From: Dasypus novemcinctus
Taxonomy: Eukaryota > Chordata > Mammalia > Cingulata > Dasypodidae
DNA: 64,000 nt
Direction of reading: 5' to 3'
NCBI RefSeq assembly: GCF_030445035.2
Contig: NC_080676.1
Coordinates: forward strand, 102,992,933 to 103,056,932
Shown: piece after piece, positions 47,264 through 57,974 of the stretch
Layout: the number at the start of each line of letters is the position of its first letter
Numbering within the stretch: position 1 is the stretch's first letter
The notes under the pieces: model-generated
What the model was told of the DNA's origin: nothing
What the model saw: only the letters and a program-made list of their open reading frames with translations
Database searches by the model: none
Position numbers and translations under genes: made by a program

Positions 47264-48708
47264 GTCTACTGTTTCTAGCTTGCTGATTTTAAGCACCCCG
47301 ACTTGTTGAAGCAGATCTCAAGTCAGCAGAGACTGAATCCTCAAGGCTGAGTCTCTGAGAAACCTTGCTAAGAATGGCTTTAGATCTCAGGACCTCCTTT
47401 CAACGTGAGCCATCCAGGAATGATTGTGGATCAGAAAATATAGAGTTTGAACCCACCCAAAGATCTGGTGTCCAGAAGGGAGAGGAGATCTTTGATTTCC
47501 AGATCACTCGGCTCAACTCATTTCAAAATGATAATTCATGCGTGAGGAAGGAAGTGCAAAGACTCCATAAATTTTTCCACTTGTGGCTGCAGCCTGAAAA
47601 ACACACCAAGGATGAAATCATTTCTCAGTTGGTCCTGGAACAGTTTATGCTGAATGGACACAGCAGAAACAGGGCCTCTTTGAAGAAGAAATGGGAGTCA
47701 AGTGGAAGAAACCTGGATAGATTCATGGAAGACGTGACTGATGACTGCATGAATCCGCCTGGCTTTGTCCATGTTCACATGCGGGGACAGGAAGCCCTCT
47801 TCTCTGAGAATATGTCCTTAAGAGAAGTAATTATTCAGCTCAAGGGACAGTCATTAGCAGGAAGCTCAACAGGACAGAGCAGGAGGATGCCATGCTGGTA
47901 TGCCTAAGATACTCCCCTGCAAACAGAACAAGAAGATGAACTAAAAGAAGGTGACCCAAATATTTCCAGGAAAATTACTCAAGAAATTGACAATATTATG
48001 AGTCAAAGCAATCAAGTACCTTCCCCAATTATCACTCAGGAAGAGAACTGCAATAAGTCTGAAGAGGGAGGTATTTCTTGGGAGAACCTGCATAACTCCA
48101 GAAGAACAAAGCTTGGCTCACCCAAATCCCAGGAAGGATCCCTAGAAAGACCCTCTTATCAAGATGTCCCTATGGAAGTGGAACCACAGTTTCTCCCCAG
48201 GTCCGACCAGGCCATACCGGAGCCTATCCCTACCCACCAGAGCAATGATGGAACATCCAGATGTGGGATACACCAAGAAAGAGTCCACAGTCCCCCAAAA
48301 TCATACAAATGTGAGGACTGTTCCAGGATCTTTAGGTATCCCTCTCAGCTAGAAGCCCACCAGAGAAGACACAGGAATGAGAGACCATTTGTTTGCACCG
48401 AGTGTCACAAACGTTTCTTCCAGACATCAGACCTCCATGTGCACCAGAAGATTCACATGGCAGAGAAGCCCTTCAGGTGCAACTCATGAAAGATCCTTCA
48501 GCTAAAAACCAACGCTAACTCATGAGAGGATCCACTCCGAAGGTACGCCCTACACGTGTTCCCTTTGCAAAGAAAGCTACTGCCAGACATCCACATACCA
48601 CCGCCATGTGCAGACCCACCAGAAAATTATTCTCTAAAGTGATTTTGCCACCCCCAGAAGCTTCCTCAGCTACTGCCCTGACAAAAGACACATAAAGATA
48701 GATATGTG
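47264..48708 (+). pseudogene. ZSCAN4: ZSCAN4 processed retrocopy (5' UTR, CDS, 3' UTR part)
   Basis: ZSCAN4 is a SCAN-domain zinc-finger factor of 2-cell embryos and ES cells, linked to telomere maintenance. A 5' UTR (47264 to about 47373) precedes [14 protein letters not shown]. The SCAN domain spans residues about 38-120 ([29 protein letters not shown]). After a linker there are fingers 1 and 2 (YKCEDCSRIFRYPSQLEAHQ, FVCTECHKRFFQTSDLHVHQ). Finger 3 is broken, and finger 4 ([20 protein letters not shown]) lies in another frame and ends at TAA 48635-48637. Defects: an in-frame TAA at 47905-47907, a TGA at 48487-48489 and a frameshift within finger 3. The SCAN and finger parts, which are separate exons in the source gene, are contiguous, so this came from spliced mRNA. 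The 3' UTR resumes at 57102 after the L1 insertion. Confidence 0.93.
48694..48708 (+). repeat. Target-site duplication, left copy (L1 copy 2)
   Basis: AAAGATAGATATGTG is repeated exactly at 57102-57116 after the terminal A-rich tail. It defines the full-length insertion 48709-57101. Confidence 0.93.
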
Positions 48709-49491
48709 GCAGACTTCCGGCAAGATGGTGGCTGAGTGAGCTTGCCTTCCCGTCTCTCCTGGGAAGAGGCAGCTGGGCACCGCTGGAGGTTCTCCGGGAC
48801 CAGGCTTTTTCAGGATTTTTTCAGGGCAGGAAGTGTCTGGACATCGATTTGGTGGGAAGGTCCTACAGGAAATACCTCACATTTGCTGGGTTTTCTCACC
48901 CTCCACTGCCTCATTTCTCTGTGAATAGATTTAGCCTATCTACACTATCCCCTTTCCCCTACAACTTGATATCCTCCACCATCTGCTATCTCTCCTATAT
49001 TCCATCTCCCTTTCTTTGATCCACAAAGTGTCTAACTCTTAATTTCTAATACCTTTGTTTAGTTTTCCATCTGGTATTCGTCCCTGAAACTATTACCTTT
49101 CTTTTCTCTTTCCCTCTCTCACGAAAACAATAGCCTCTTAGTACGTACCACATTCCTCCCATATTCAGTCGTCTACCTCATTATAGGTACTTTCCTACTA
49201 CTATAACTCTACACAATTTACATGATCTAAGCTCCATCCTCCCAGAACTCATATTGTTGCTTTGTAAACATATATCACCAATACTACTTCACACTTTTTC
49301 CTTCCTTACACAATTGACTTTCCCCAGCACTAATACTTTCCTTTAAAGTGAGCCTAACTAGCAATAAGAAATTGGAATAAGAAGAACAAAGTGACAAAGA
49401 GAAGATATAACACTTACGCAAAAACAACAGCTAATTAATCTCCAAGACTAGACAAAGAAGCTAAGGAACTGATTAAACCCGTCAAGAAAAA
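48709..49491 (+). promoter_or_regulatory. L1 5' UTR / promoter region (copy 2)
   Basis: The first about 200 nt are GC-richer (GGCAAGATGGTGGCTGAGTG, ccgggaccaggc) with a YY1-like site near the start, as in other mammalian L1 promoters. From about 48920 to 49350 the + strand is C/T-rich (tctctcctatattccatctc, tcccctttcccctacaactt). The last about 100 nt (agtgacaaagagaagatata) are shared with copy 1. Confidence 0.75.
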
Positions 49492-50463
49492 ATGTTGACA
49501 AGACAGCAACAAAAATCTACAAACCAAACCAGTAATCAGGAAAACATGGCTGAATCCAATCAACAAACTGAAAATCAGGAAGGGGGGCAGGACTTCGCAC
49601 AAGCAATGAAAGATCTCAGAACATTTATCACCGACAAATTTGATGAAGTAATGAAAGAGGTTAACAGCGTGAAGACAACACTTGGAGGGGAAATTGCAGA
49701 CATGCGCAAAAAAATAACAGATATGATGGAAATGAACACCACAATTCAAGAAATCAAAAATACACTTGCAGCAAATATCAGCAGACTAGAAGAGGCAGAG
49801 CAGAGAATTAGTGATGTGGAAGACAGTGCATTGGAAATCAAACAGATAGTAGAAGTGGTCAATAAAAAGATAGAAAAAATCCAGATAGGACTTAGGGACC
49901 TGAATGATAACGCAAAATGCTCAAACATACGTATTATAGGCATTCCAGAAGGAGAAGAGAAGGGAAAGGGGTCAGAAGGAGTGTTGCAGGAAATAATGAA
50001 TGAAAACTTCCCAAATCTACTGAAAGAGACAGATGTACATATCCAAGAAGCACAGCGCACTCCACTGGTCATAAACCCCAACAGGCCCACCCCAAGACAT
50101 ATACTTGTCAAATTATCCAATGCTCAAGACAAAGAAAAAATTCTAAAAGCAGCAAGAGAAAAGAAAACCATCACATACAAGGGAAACTCCATAAGATTAA
50201 GTGCTGATTTCTCATCTGAAACGATGGAGGCAAGAAGGCAGTGGTATGATATAGTCAAGGTACTAAAGGAAAAAAATCTCCAACCAAGAATACTCTATCC
50301 AGCTAAACTAGCATTCAAAAATGATGGAGAGTTCAAAATATTCACAGATAAACAGAAACTGAAAGAGTATATCAACAAGAAACCTCCCCTTCAAGAAATT
50401 CTTAAGGGAATTCTGCAGGAAGAAAGGAAAAAACAGGACAGTCAGAGATGGAGGAGAGTGTAA
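49492..50463 (+). CDS. L1 ORF1p (copy 2), intact
   Basis: A 323-residue trimeric nucleic-acid chaperone. Coiled-coil N-terminal half ([20 protein letters not shown]), RRM ([20 protein letters not shown]) and C-terminal domain ([40 protein letters not shown]). It ends at TAA 50461-50463, 80 nt before the ORF2 ATG. The length is near that of human ORF1p (338). Confidence 0.95.
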   Translation: MLTRQQQKSTNQTSNQENMAESNQQTENQEGGQDFAQAMKDLRTFITDKFDEVMKEVNSVKTTLGGEIADMRKKITDMMEMNTTIQEIKNTLAANISRLEEAEQRISDVEDSALEIKQIVEVVNKKIEKIQIGLRDLNDNAKCSNIRIIGIPEGEEKGKGSEGVLQEIMNENFPNLLKETDVHIQEAQRTPLVINPNRPTPRHILVKLSNAQDKEKILKAAREKKTITYKGNSIRLSADFSSETMEARRQWYDIVKVLKEKNLQPRILYPAKLAFKNDGEFKIFTDKQKLKEYINKKPPLQEILKGILQEERKKQDSQRWRRV

Positions 50464-50543
50464 AAGCAACAAGAAAGACAAAAATAGAAGGGGAAAATAA
50501 AATAATACAAACAAAATATAACAAACACAAATCCAACCAAAAT

Positions 50544-53500
50544 ATGGCTACCATAAATAACTCTCTAAACGTAATAACACTGAATGTCAATGGATTAAAC
50601 TCACCTATCAAAAGATTCAGACTGGGACACTGGATAAGGAAATATGACCCATCTATATGCTGCCTACAAGAGACACATCTTAGACCCAGAGACTCATGGA
50701 GGTTGAAAGTGAATGGCTGGAAAACAATCATACAAGCAAACAACAACCAAAAAAAGGCAGGAGTAGCTATATTAATATCAGACAAAATAGACTTTAAATG
50801 CGAAACAATTGTGAGAGACAAAGAAGGATACTATATTTTAGTGAAAGGGACAATTTGTCAAGAAGATCGAACAATCATAAATATTTATGCTCCTAACAAG
50901 GGCGCCTCTAAATATGTGAGGCAAACGCTGGAAAAACTAAGTGAAAGAATAGATGCATCTACAATTATAGTGGGGGATTTTAATACACCACTATCAACTC
51001 TGGACAGAACATCTCAAAAGAGAATCACTAAAGAAACAAAACATGTGAACAGTATATTAGAAGAGCTGGATCTAATAGACATATATAGATCATTACACCC
51101 AAACACAGCAGGATATACATTTTTCTCAAGCGCACATGGAACATTCTCCAAGATTGACCATATGCTAGGCCACAAAGAAAGGCTTAATGAATTCAGAAAG
51201 ATCGAAATCATACAAAACAATATCTCTGACCACAGTGGAGTCAAGCTAGAAATTTGCAAGGGACAGAGACCCAGACTTCACACGACAATTTGGAAATTAA
51301 ACAGCACACTCTTAGAAAAACAGTGGGTCAAAGAGGAAATCTCAAAAGAAATCAATGACTACCTTGAAACAAATGATAATGATAACACAACATACCAAAA
51401 TTTATGGGACGCAGCAAAAGCGGTACTGAGAGGGAAATTTATAGCCATAAATTCATATATCAAAAAAGAAGAAAGAGCAGAAATTGAAGAATTAACTGCA
51501 CATTTGAAGGAATTAGAAAAACAACAACAAAGTAACCCAACAGGAAGAAGAAGGAAGGAAATAACAAAGATAAGAGCAGAACTAAATGAAATAGAAAATA
51601 AGAAAGCACTTGAAAAAATAAACAAGACCAAGAGCTGGTTTTTTGAGAAGATCAACAAAATTGACAAACCTTTAGCGAGACTAACAAAGAAAAAAAGAGA
51701 AAAGATGCAAATACACAAAATAAGAAATGAGAAAGGTGATATCACCACTGACCCCACAGAAATAAAGACTATCATAAGAGGATACTTTGAAAAACTATAT
51801 TCCAACAAAAATGACAATTTAGAGGAAATGGACAAATTCCTAGAAATACATAAGCAGCCCATACTGACGAAAGAAGAAATTGATGATCTTAACAAACCAA
51901 TCACAAGCAAAGAGATAGAATCAGTCATTAAAAATCTCCCAACTAAGAAGAGCCCAGGGCCAGACGGCTTCACAGGTGAATTCTACAAAACATTCCGGAA
52001 AGAACTAACACCAATCCTGTTGAAACTATTCCAAAAAATCGAAACAGAAGGAACACTGCCTAATTCCTTCTATGATGCCAACATTACCCTAGTACCAAAG
52101 CCAAACAAAGACACCACAAGAAAGGAAAATTACAGACCAATTTCTCTAATGAACCTAGACGCAAAAATACTTAACAAAATACTTGCTAATCGTATTCAAC
52201 AACACATTAAACGAATTATACACCATGACCAAGTGGGATTTATCCCAGGTATGCAAGGATGGTTCAACATAAGAAAATCAATCAATGTAATACACCATAT
52301 AAACAGATTGAGAGAAAAAAACCACATGATTATATCTATAGATGCAGAAAAGGCATTTGACAAAATACAGCACCCCTTCCTGATAAAAACACTCCAAAAG
52401 ATCGGAATACAAGGAAACTTTTTGAACATGATAAAGAGTATATATGAAAAACCTAAAGCCAACATTGTTTACAATGGCGAAATCCTGAAATCCTTCCCTC
52501 TAAAATCAGGAACAAGACAAGGATGCCCATTGTCTCCGCTCCTATTTAACATTGTCTTGGAAGTACTGGCTCGAGCACTGAGACAAGAACCAGAGATAAA
52601 AGGCATTCAAATTGGAAGGGAAGAAGTCAAAATTTCATTATTTGCAGATGACATGATCCTATATATAGAAAACCCTGAGAGATCTTCAACAAAGCTCCTA
52701 GAACTCATAAATGAGTTTAGCAAAGTCGCAGGTTATAAGATCAATGCGCAAAAATCAGTAGCATTTCTGTACACCAATAATGAGCAAGATCAGGAGGAAA
52801 TCAAGAAACAAATACCATTCACAATAGTAAATAAAAAAATCAAATACTTAGGAATAAATTTAACTAAAGAGGTAAAAAACTTATACATCGAGAACTATAC
52901 AAGATTGTTCAAGGAAATCAAAGAAGACCTAAATAAATGGAAGAATATTCCCTGTTCATGGATAGGAAGACTGAATATTATTAAGATGTCTATCCTACCA
53001 AAACTGATCTACACATTCAATGCAATCCCAATAAAAATCAACACAGCCTTCTTTAAGGAACTAGAAAAACTAACTATGAAATTTATTTGGAATAAAAAGA
53101 GGCCCCGAATAGCCAAAGACATATTGAAAAAGAAAAACGAAATAGGAGGAATCACACTTCCTGACTTCAAAACATACTACAAAGCTACAGTAGTGAAAAC
53201 AGCATGGTACTGGCATAAGGAGAGACACACAGACCAATGGAATCGAATTGAAAGTTCAGATATAGAACCTCATGTATATAGCCATATAATATTCGATAAA
53301 GCCACCAAACCCTCTCAACTGGGAGAGAATGGCCTATTCAACAAATGGTGCCTGGAGAACTGGATAGCCATATGTAGAAGAATGAAAGAGGATTACCATC
53401 TCACACCTTATACAAAGATCAACTCAAAATGGATCAAAGACCTAAATATAAGAGCCAAGACCATAAAGACCTTAGAAAGCAGTGTAGGGAAACATCTACA

Positions 53501-54344
53501 GGACCTTGTAATAGGAAATGGCTTCATGAATATCACACCAAAAGCACGAGCAGCAAAAGAACAAATAGATAAATGGGACTACCTCAAAATTAAAGCCTTC
53601 TGCACCTCAAAGGAGTTTGTCAATAAAGTAAAAAGGGAACCCACACAATGGGAGAAAATATTTGGCAACCATATATCTGATAAGAGACTTATAACTTGCA
53701 TATATAAAGAACTCATATATCTCGAAAACAAAAAGATAAACAACCCATTTAAAAAATGGGAAAAAGATTTAAACAGACACTTCTCCAAAGAAGAAATACA
53801 AATGGCTAAAAAGCACATGAAAAAATGCTCCAAATCCCTAGCTATCAGGGAAATGCAAATCAAAACTACAATGAGATACCATCTTACTCCCATAAGATTG
53901 GCAGCCATGAAAAAAACAGTAGAATACAAATGCTGGAGAGGATGTGAAGAAAGGGGAACACTCATCCATTGCTGGTGGGAATGCAGAAGGATCCAACCAT
54001 TCTGGAGGACAGTTTGGCAGTTTCTCAAAAAATTATCCATAGATTTGCCATATGACCCAGCAATACCACTGCTGGGTATATACCCATCAGATCTGAAAAC
54101 AAGGACACAAACCGATATATGTACACCAATGTTCATAGCAGCATTGTTCACCATCGCCAAAAGTTGGAATCAATCCAAAAGTCCATCAACAGATGAGTGG
54201 ATCAATAAAATGTGGTATATACACACAATGGAATACTACTCAGCTGTAAGAACCAATACACTACAATCGCACGTGATAACATGGATGAACCTTGAGAATC
54301 TTATGTTAAGTGAAGCAACCCAGGCATTGAAGGACAAATACTAA
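50544..54344 (+). CDS. L1 ORF2p (copy 2), intact endonuclease/reverse transcriptase
   Basis: The frame is open from an upstream in-frame segment. I choose the ATG at 50544 ([20 protein letters not shown]) because copy 1 starts at the same place. It gives 1266 residues (human L1 1275). APE-type endonuclease at 1 to about 235, with N14, E43 (CCLQETHL), the VGDFNTPLS aspartate and SDHSGV histidine. Reverse transcriptase at about 500-770, with FADDM at 700-703 and the RT2 motif [14 protein letters not shown]. The C-terminal Cys-rich segment contains [20 protein letters not shown]. No stop or frameshift was found. It makes the nick and the cDNA for its own and other mRNAs, including the ZSCAN4 copy type of event. 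Confidence 0.95.
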   Translation: MATINNSLNVITLNVNGLNSPIKRFRLGHWIRKYDPSICCLQETHLRPRDSWRLKVNGWKTIIQANNNQKKAGVAILISDKIDFKCETIVRDKEGYYILVKGTICQEDRTIINIYAPNKGASKYVRQTLEKLSERIDASTIIVGDFNTPLSTLDRTSQKRITKETKHVNSILEELDLIDIYRSLHPNTAGYTFFSSAHGTFSKIDHMLGHKERLNEFRKIEIIQNNISDHSGVKLEICKGQRPRLHTTIWKLNSTLLEKQWVKEEISKEINDYLETNDNDNTTYQNLWDAAKAVLRGKFIAINSYIKKEERAEIEELTAHLKELEKQQQSNPTGRRRKEITKIRAELNEIENKKALEKINKTKSWFFEKINKIDKPLARLTKKKREKMQIHKIRNEKGDITTDPTEIKTIIRGYFEKLYSNKNDNLEEMDKFLEIHKQPILTKEEIDDLNKPITSKEIESVIKNLPTKKSPGPDGFTGEFYKTFRKELTPILLKLFQKIETEGTLPNSFYDANITLVPKPNKDTTRKENYRPISLMNLDAKILNKILANRIQQHIKRIIHHDQVGFIPGMQGWFNIRKSINVIHHINRLREKNHMIISIDAEKAFDKIQHPFLIKTLQKIGIQGNFLNMIKSIYEKPKANIVYNGEILKSFPLKSGTRQGCPLSPLLFNIVLEVLARALRQEPEIKGIQIGREEVKISLFADDMILYIENPERSSTKLLELINEFSKVAGYKINAQKSVAFLYTNNEQDQEEIKKQIPFTIVNKKIKYLGINLTKEVKNLYIENYTRLFKEIKEDLNKWKNIPCSWIGRLNIIKMSILPKLIYTFNAIPIKINTAFFKELEKLTMKFIWNKKRPRIAKDILKKKNEIGGITLPDFKTYYKATVVKTAWYWHKERHTDQWNRIESSDIEPHVYSHIIFDKATKPSQLGENGLFNKWCLENWIAICRRMKEDYHLTPYTKINSKWIKDLNIRAKTIKTLESSVGKHLQDLVIGNGFMNITPKARAAKEQIDKWDYLKIKAFCTSKEFVNKVKREPTQWEKIFGNHISDKRLITCIYKELIYLENKKINNPFKKWEKDLNRHFSKEEIQMAKKHMKKCSKSLAIREMQIKTTMRYHLTPIRLAAMKKTVEYKCWRGCEERGTLIHCWWECRRIQPFWRTVWQFLKKLSIDLPYDPAIPLLGIYPSDLKTRTQTDICTPMFIAALFTIAKSWNQSKSPSTDEWINKMWYIHTMEYYSAVRTNTLQSHVITWMNLENLMLSEATQALKDKY

Positions 54345-54475
54345 ATGACCTCAATGATATGAAATAAGTTAACTGCCTCAGAGAGCTAGAGTCTGGAAAA
54401 GTGGCTTACAGGAAATCGGGGGGTGGAGGAAGGATGTGAGTTAACGTCTGTAGGGGTGGAATCTGTGATGAGCTG

Positions 54476-54484
54476 GGGGTAAGT
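54476..54484 (+). promoter_or_regulatory. Candidate 5' splice site in the L1 3' UTR
   Basis: GGG|GTAAGTA matches the intronic half of the 5' splice-site consensus, although the exonic bases are GGG. In copy 1 the L1 homology ends at the equivalent base (47263) and ZSCAN4 mRNA begins. Confidence 0.6.
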
Positions 54485-55854
54485 ATGAGCACAAAGAAGG
54501 GACAAAATGGGGGCAAGGGGTTACCTTCGGGTGGGGTTTTCTGGGTTTGAGGGGGGCTGGGGATGGGAAGAGGGGTAATATGGTCCAAGAAATAGGTGGG
54601 AGGGAGGGGCAACATACAAACATGGGAGAGTGCCAGAAGTTCGTTGAGAACTAAATGTTGAGTAAAACGTATCAAAGTATAAGTAGGAGGGTCACCTGAT
54701 TAGGACGCTCAGGGGGTATGGTCTGATGCGGGATGGACTCCGGAGGGAATAGCTGAAGGCTCATTTTGCCAAGGTGGGTTCTACCATTGGGTGGGGTGGA
54801 CCTATATCCTGGGGAAGACTAATGCCGTCGAATAGAGAGAACTGTATGTCTCGTGAGAAAGGACGGCTCCCAGGGCATTAGATTGGCAGGCGTTGTGGGC
54901 CCTAAGGGGAGGGGAAAATGGACATGCAATGGATAGAACAAAGGTAAATAAGGGGGCAAAAGAGGAGTTATGTGAGAGTACATGAGGATGAATATAAAAC
55001 AGCTAATATTACACCAAAAACATATAGGGGACGACAGACTAATAATGAAAACCATAAGACAAAACATAGGATAACCAAAAAATTTAGAAAACTGTACAAC
55101 CTAAAGTATGGACCACATAGTAAGCACAAATGTTACCTTGTTTGAAAACTATAGTTTTGGAATCTGTACATCAGTTTCAGGAAATATGATATGAATAAGT
55201 TAAAAGATTATTGCTGTGGAAGGGAAAAGGTTTTATGGTGGATCTGGGGAAATACTGTATATTGTATATATGAATTTTGGTGATCTAAGACTCTTCTGAA
55301 GCTGACATTATGTTGGGATTCACTTTACGGGAAGTTTTGGATCACAGAGTGGTTCAACAATGGCAGCGGAGGAATACTGATATGGGATGTTATTGACAGG
55401 ATATATATGGTTGACAGGGAGTTATACAGGGCATATGCCCAGGGTATATGGTAATGTCTATATATACTCATAGTGGAAACAATTAAAAACAACAGCTGGG
55501 GGGGTACTGGGCTCCTGGCCGGGGGGTCACTGTTGTGGGCCCTGGGAGAGCAGTGGCAATCCTCCAGGTGCAACGGCAAGAACCAGGAAGGAAGGAGGGC
55601 CCAACAGTGGGCTCTTGATACTAATGGCTACACTTTTGAGCCTATGCACCTGCAATAAGAACAAGGCCTAGAGTAGCATTGTGCCTGGGGGTTTCCTCCT
55701 GACAGCCTTCATGTTACTCAAATGTGGCCACTCTCACAGCCAAACTCAGCGTGTAGATGTGATGCATTCCCCCCAGCGTGGGACACGACACCCGGGGATG
55801 AGCCTCCCTGGCACCGAGGGATCACTACCACATACCAGCTGAAGAAGCAACTAG

Positions 55855-56030
55855 AAAATGACCTTGCAATGGATGTGTCATGATGATGGGAACGAGTGTT
55901 GTTGGGGGGGGGGAGAGGGGGGGTGGGGGGGTGGGGTTGAATGGGACCTCACATATATATTTTTAATGTAATATTATTACAAAGTCAATAAAAAATTAAA
56001 AAATAAAAAAAAAAAAAAAAAAAAAAAAAG
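55855..56030 (+). mobile_element. Nested short L1 3'-end insertion
   Basis: A piece of the family's own 3' terminus (caatggatgtgtcatgatga ... gggttgaatgggacctcaca ... aatattattacaaagtcaat) with a long poly(A) is flanked by GAAAATGACCTTG on both sides (left about 55855-55867, right about 56030). It lies in the 3' UTR of L1 copy 2. It is about 160 nt without the flanks. Confidence 0.85.
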
Positions 56031-57116
56031 AAAATGACCTTGAATTAAAGATTCAATGCGGAACAGCAGAATATACCTGTCTACATATAATAACATGACT
56101 TCGGGAAGCAGTTTGACCTAATGTAAGGGGGAAATGGAAAGGAGAAATGAGATTATAAGGCTGTGAGTCTCTAAAAAAGAGTCTGGAGGTTGTCAGAAGG
56201 AATACCCCCATGTACAACTGAACAGAGTCTAAGAGACAGATAGGATGGATACAACCCCAGGTATTTGTTCTTTTGAGGGATAAAGAGACCCACGGGTTCT
56301 ATGGTCATGGCAGAAGGGGTTCACTGCCATGACAGATGGCCCTTCTTTGGAGCTGGTGTTTCTGCGTGATGGAAATGGACTCAGAGGGGATCTCTTTTCA
56401 CAAGACTTGCATGCTACTTTATTGGAATTGTAGTTGGTGCTGAGTTTAAGATATATGTAGGGGATTTGAATCTCTGGACTGATAATATGACACCCAGGCC
56501 CAGAGCCTCAACAGACTTCAGCTCCTACACTTTGACTTATTGGACTTACTCCACTCAGCTAACATGGAGTTGAAGGAGGTCAACCACCACAACATGGAGC
56601 CTAGAGTGTCTACAACTAGAAGCGGGAAGAGTGCATCCAGTACCCATGTGGAATCTAAGCCCTCACTTGACATAGGTGTGCAATGGACACAACCAATCCA
56701 ATGTCCACAGAGAAAATGTGGAATGGGTGTGGGAACGGTAGCCATGGGGGCTGCTGGGTGTGGGGAACGGGAGGAAGAGATGAGATGTGGAGGCGTTTTC
56801 GGGACGTGGAGTTGTCCTGGATAGTGCTTCACGGACAATTACGGGACACTGTAGATCCCCCCAGGGCCCACTGGATGGAACGTGAGAGAGTCTGGGCTAT
56901 GATGTGGACAATTGACTATGGAGTGCAGTGATGCTCAGAGATGAACTTACCAGGTGCAATGGATGTATCACGATGATGGGAGAGAGTGTTGCTGTGGGGG
57001 GAGTGGGGGGCGGGGGCGGTGGGGTTGAATGGGACCTCATATTTTTTTTTAATGTAATTAAAAAATAATAATAATAAATATTTTTTAAAAATTAAAAAAA
57101 AAAAGATAGATATGTG

Positions 57117-57357
57117 TATGCATATTTATGCATACATAAATATTTCCATAGTTTTTAATGTAACATATGATTCCATTACTAATTATGCTTGTACTTAATG
57201 TTTCATTCCCCTAGTGTGTAAGTTCCAGGAGGCAGGTAATCTGACATTTTCTTCACATATCCTTCATGGTGCCCAGACAAGTGGTTGATGTCTAATCCAT
57301 AAATATCTGGAATAAACGAATGAATCCAAAAACAAAAAAAACAAAAAAACAAAAAAA
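57117..57357 (+). pseudogene. ZSCAN4: ZSCAN4 retrocopy, 3' UTR end and degenerate poly(A)
   Basis: Continuation of the retrocopy 3' UTR after the L1 copy 2 insertion (tatgcatatttatgcataca ...). It has a poly(A) signal AATAAA at about 57311 (tctggaataaacgaatgaat), followed about 15 nt later by an A-rich tract broken by C (aaaacaaaaaaacaaaaaaa). This is the 3' end of the whole chimeric insertion. Assignment to ZSCAN4 mRNA is by position, as I do not know that UTR by heart. Confidence 0.75.
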
Positions 57358-57374
57358 CAAAATAGATAATATGG
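57358..57374 (+). repeat. Target-site duplication, right copy (L1-ZSCAN4 chimera)
   Basis: CAAAATAGATAATATGG, identical to 41977-41993. The next bases, atttcatcaaaatttaaaac, continue the old L1 ORF2 that is interrupted at 41993. Confidence 0.9.
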
Positions 57375-57398
57375 ATTTCATCAAAATTTAAAACTTGG

Positions 57399-57636
57399 GG
57401 AAGTAGGTCTGGCTTAAGTAGTTGAGCACCTGCTTCCCACATGGGAGGTCCCAGGTTTGGTTCCCACTGCCTCCTAAAAACAAAAACAAAAAAAATGGAC
57501 AACAAGAAAACAAATGAAAATCCCAGGAGAGCCACTGTGGCTCAGCAGTTGAGCACCAGCTTCCCACATAAGAGATCCTGGGTTTAATCCCTGGCCCTGG
57601 TAAAAAAATAAAATAAAAAGAAAGAAAGAAAGAAAG
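57399..57636 (+). repeat. Dimeric tRNA-like SINE
   Basis: Two tRNA-like units (gtaggtctggcttaagtagt ... aggtttggttccc; cactgtggctcagcagttga ... gggtttaatccc) are joined by an A-rich linker, with a GAAA repeat tail. The flanks aaaatttaaaacttgg (57383-57398) and aaaatttaaaacatgg (57637-57652) are the target duplication. Confidence 0.85.
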
Positions 57637-57974
57637 AAAATTTAAAACATGGTATATTGAAGTACATTGTGAAGAAAGTGAAAAGACAACCTATGAAATG
57701 AGAGAAAATATTCACAAACCATATATCTGATAAGGGATTAATACTCAGAATATTTAAAGAACTCTTATGACACAACAATAAAAGGACTTGGGTAGACATT
57801 TCTCCAAAAAAGATGTGCAGGTGGCCAACAAACACTTGTCAAGAATGCCAAATATCATTGGTCATTAAGGAAATGCAAACCAAAACCACAATGTGATAAC
57901 ACATCTTCATCCCCGCAAGGATGACTTTGATTTTAAAAAAAGAAAAAAATGGAAAATTAACAAATGTTGATAGG

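Larger units (their letters stand above)
48709..57101 (+). mobile_element. Full-length L1 (copy 2), both ORFs intact
   Basis: The 5' end gcagacttccggcaagatgg (with a YY1-like CAAGATGG) opens a 783-nt 5' UTR whose second half is strikingly pyrimidine-rich. ORF1 (49492-50463) and ORF2 (50544-54344) are open. A very long 3' UTR (54345-57101, including a nested 160-nt insertion) ends ggggttgaatgggacctcat ... poly(A). Exact 15-bp target duplications flank it. It inserted into the 3' UTR of the ZSCAN4 retrocopy. It is the best candidate in the window for a recently mobile element. Confidence 0.93.
54345..57101 (+). other. Very long L1 3' UTR (copy 2)
   Basis: About 2.6 kb without the nested insertion, roughly five times the human L1 3' UTR. 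G-rich tracts occur at 54417-54600 (ggggtggaatctg ... agctgggggtaagt ... tttgaggggggctggggatg) and 56994-57025. A strong splice donor, GTAAGT, is at 54479-54484. Several solo 3' UTR pieces of the same family lie elsewhere in the window. Confidence 0.85.

Noticed and set aside
54406..54675. Proline-rich minus-strand protein
   Set aside because: It is the complement of the G-rich L1 3' UTR tract.
47148..57357. ZSCAN4 as an independent insertion into L1 copy 1
   Set aside because: No duplication flanks ZSCAN4 alone, the rest of the L1 3' UTR does not reappear after its poly(A), and the outer duplication encloses both parts.
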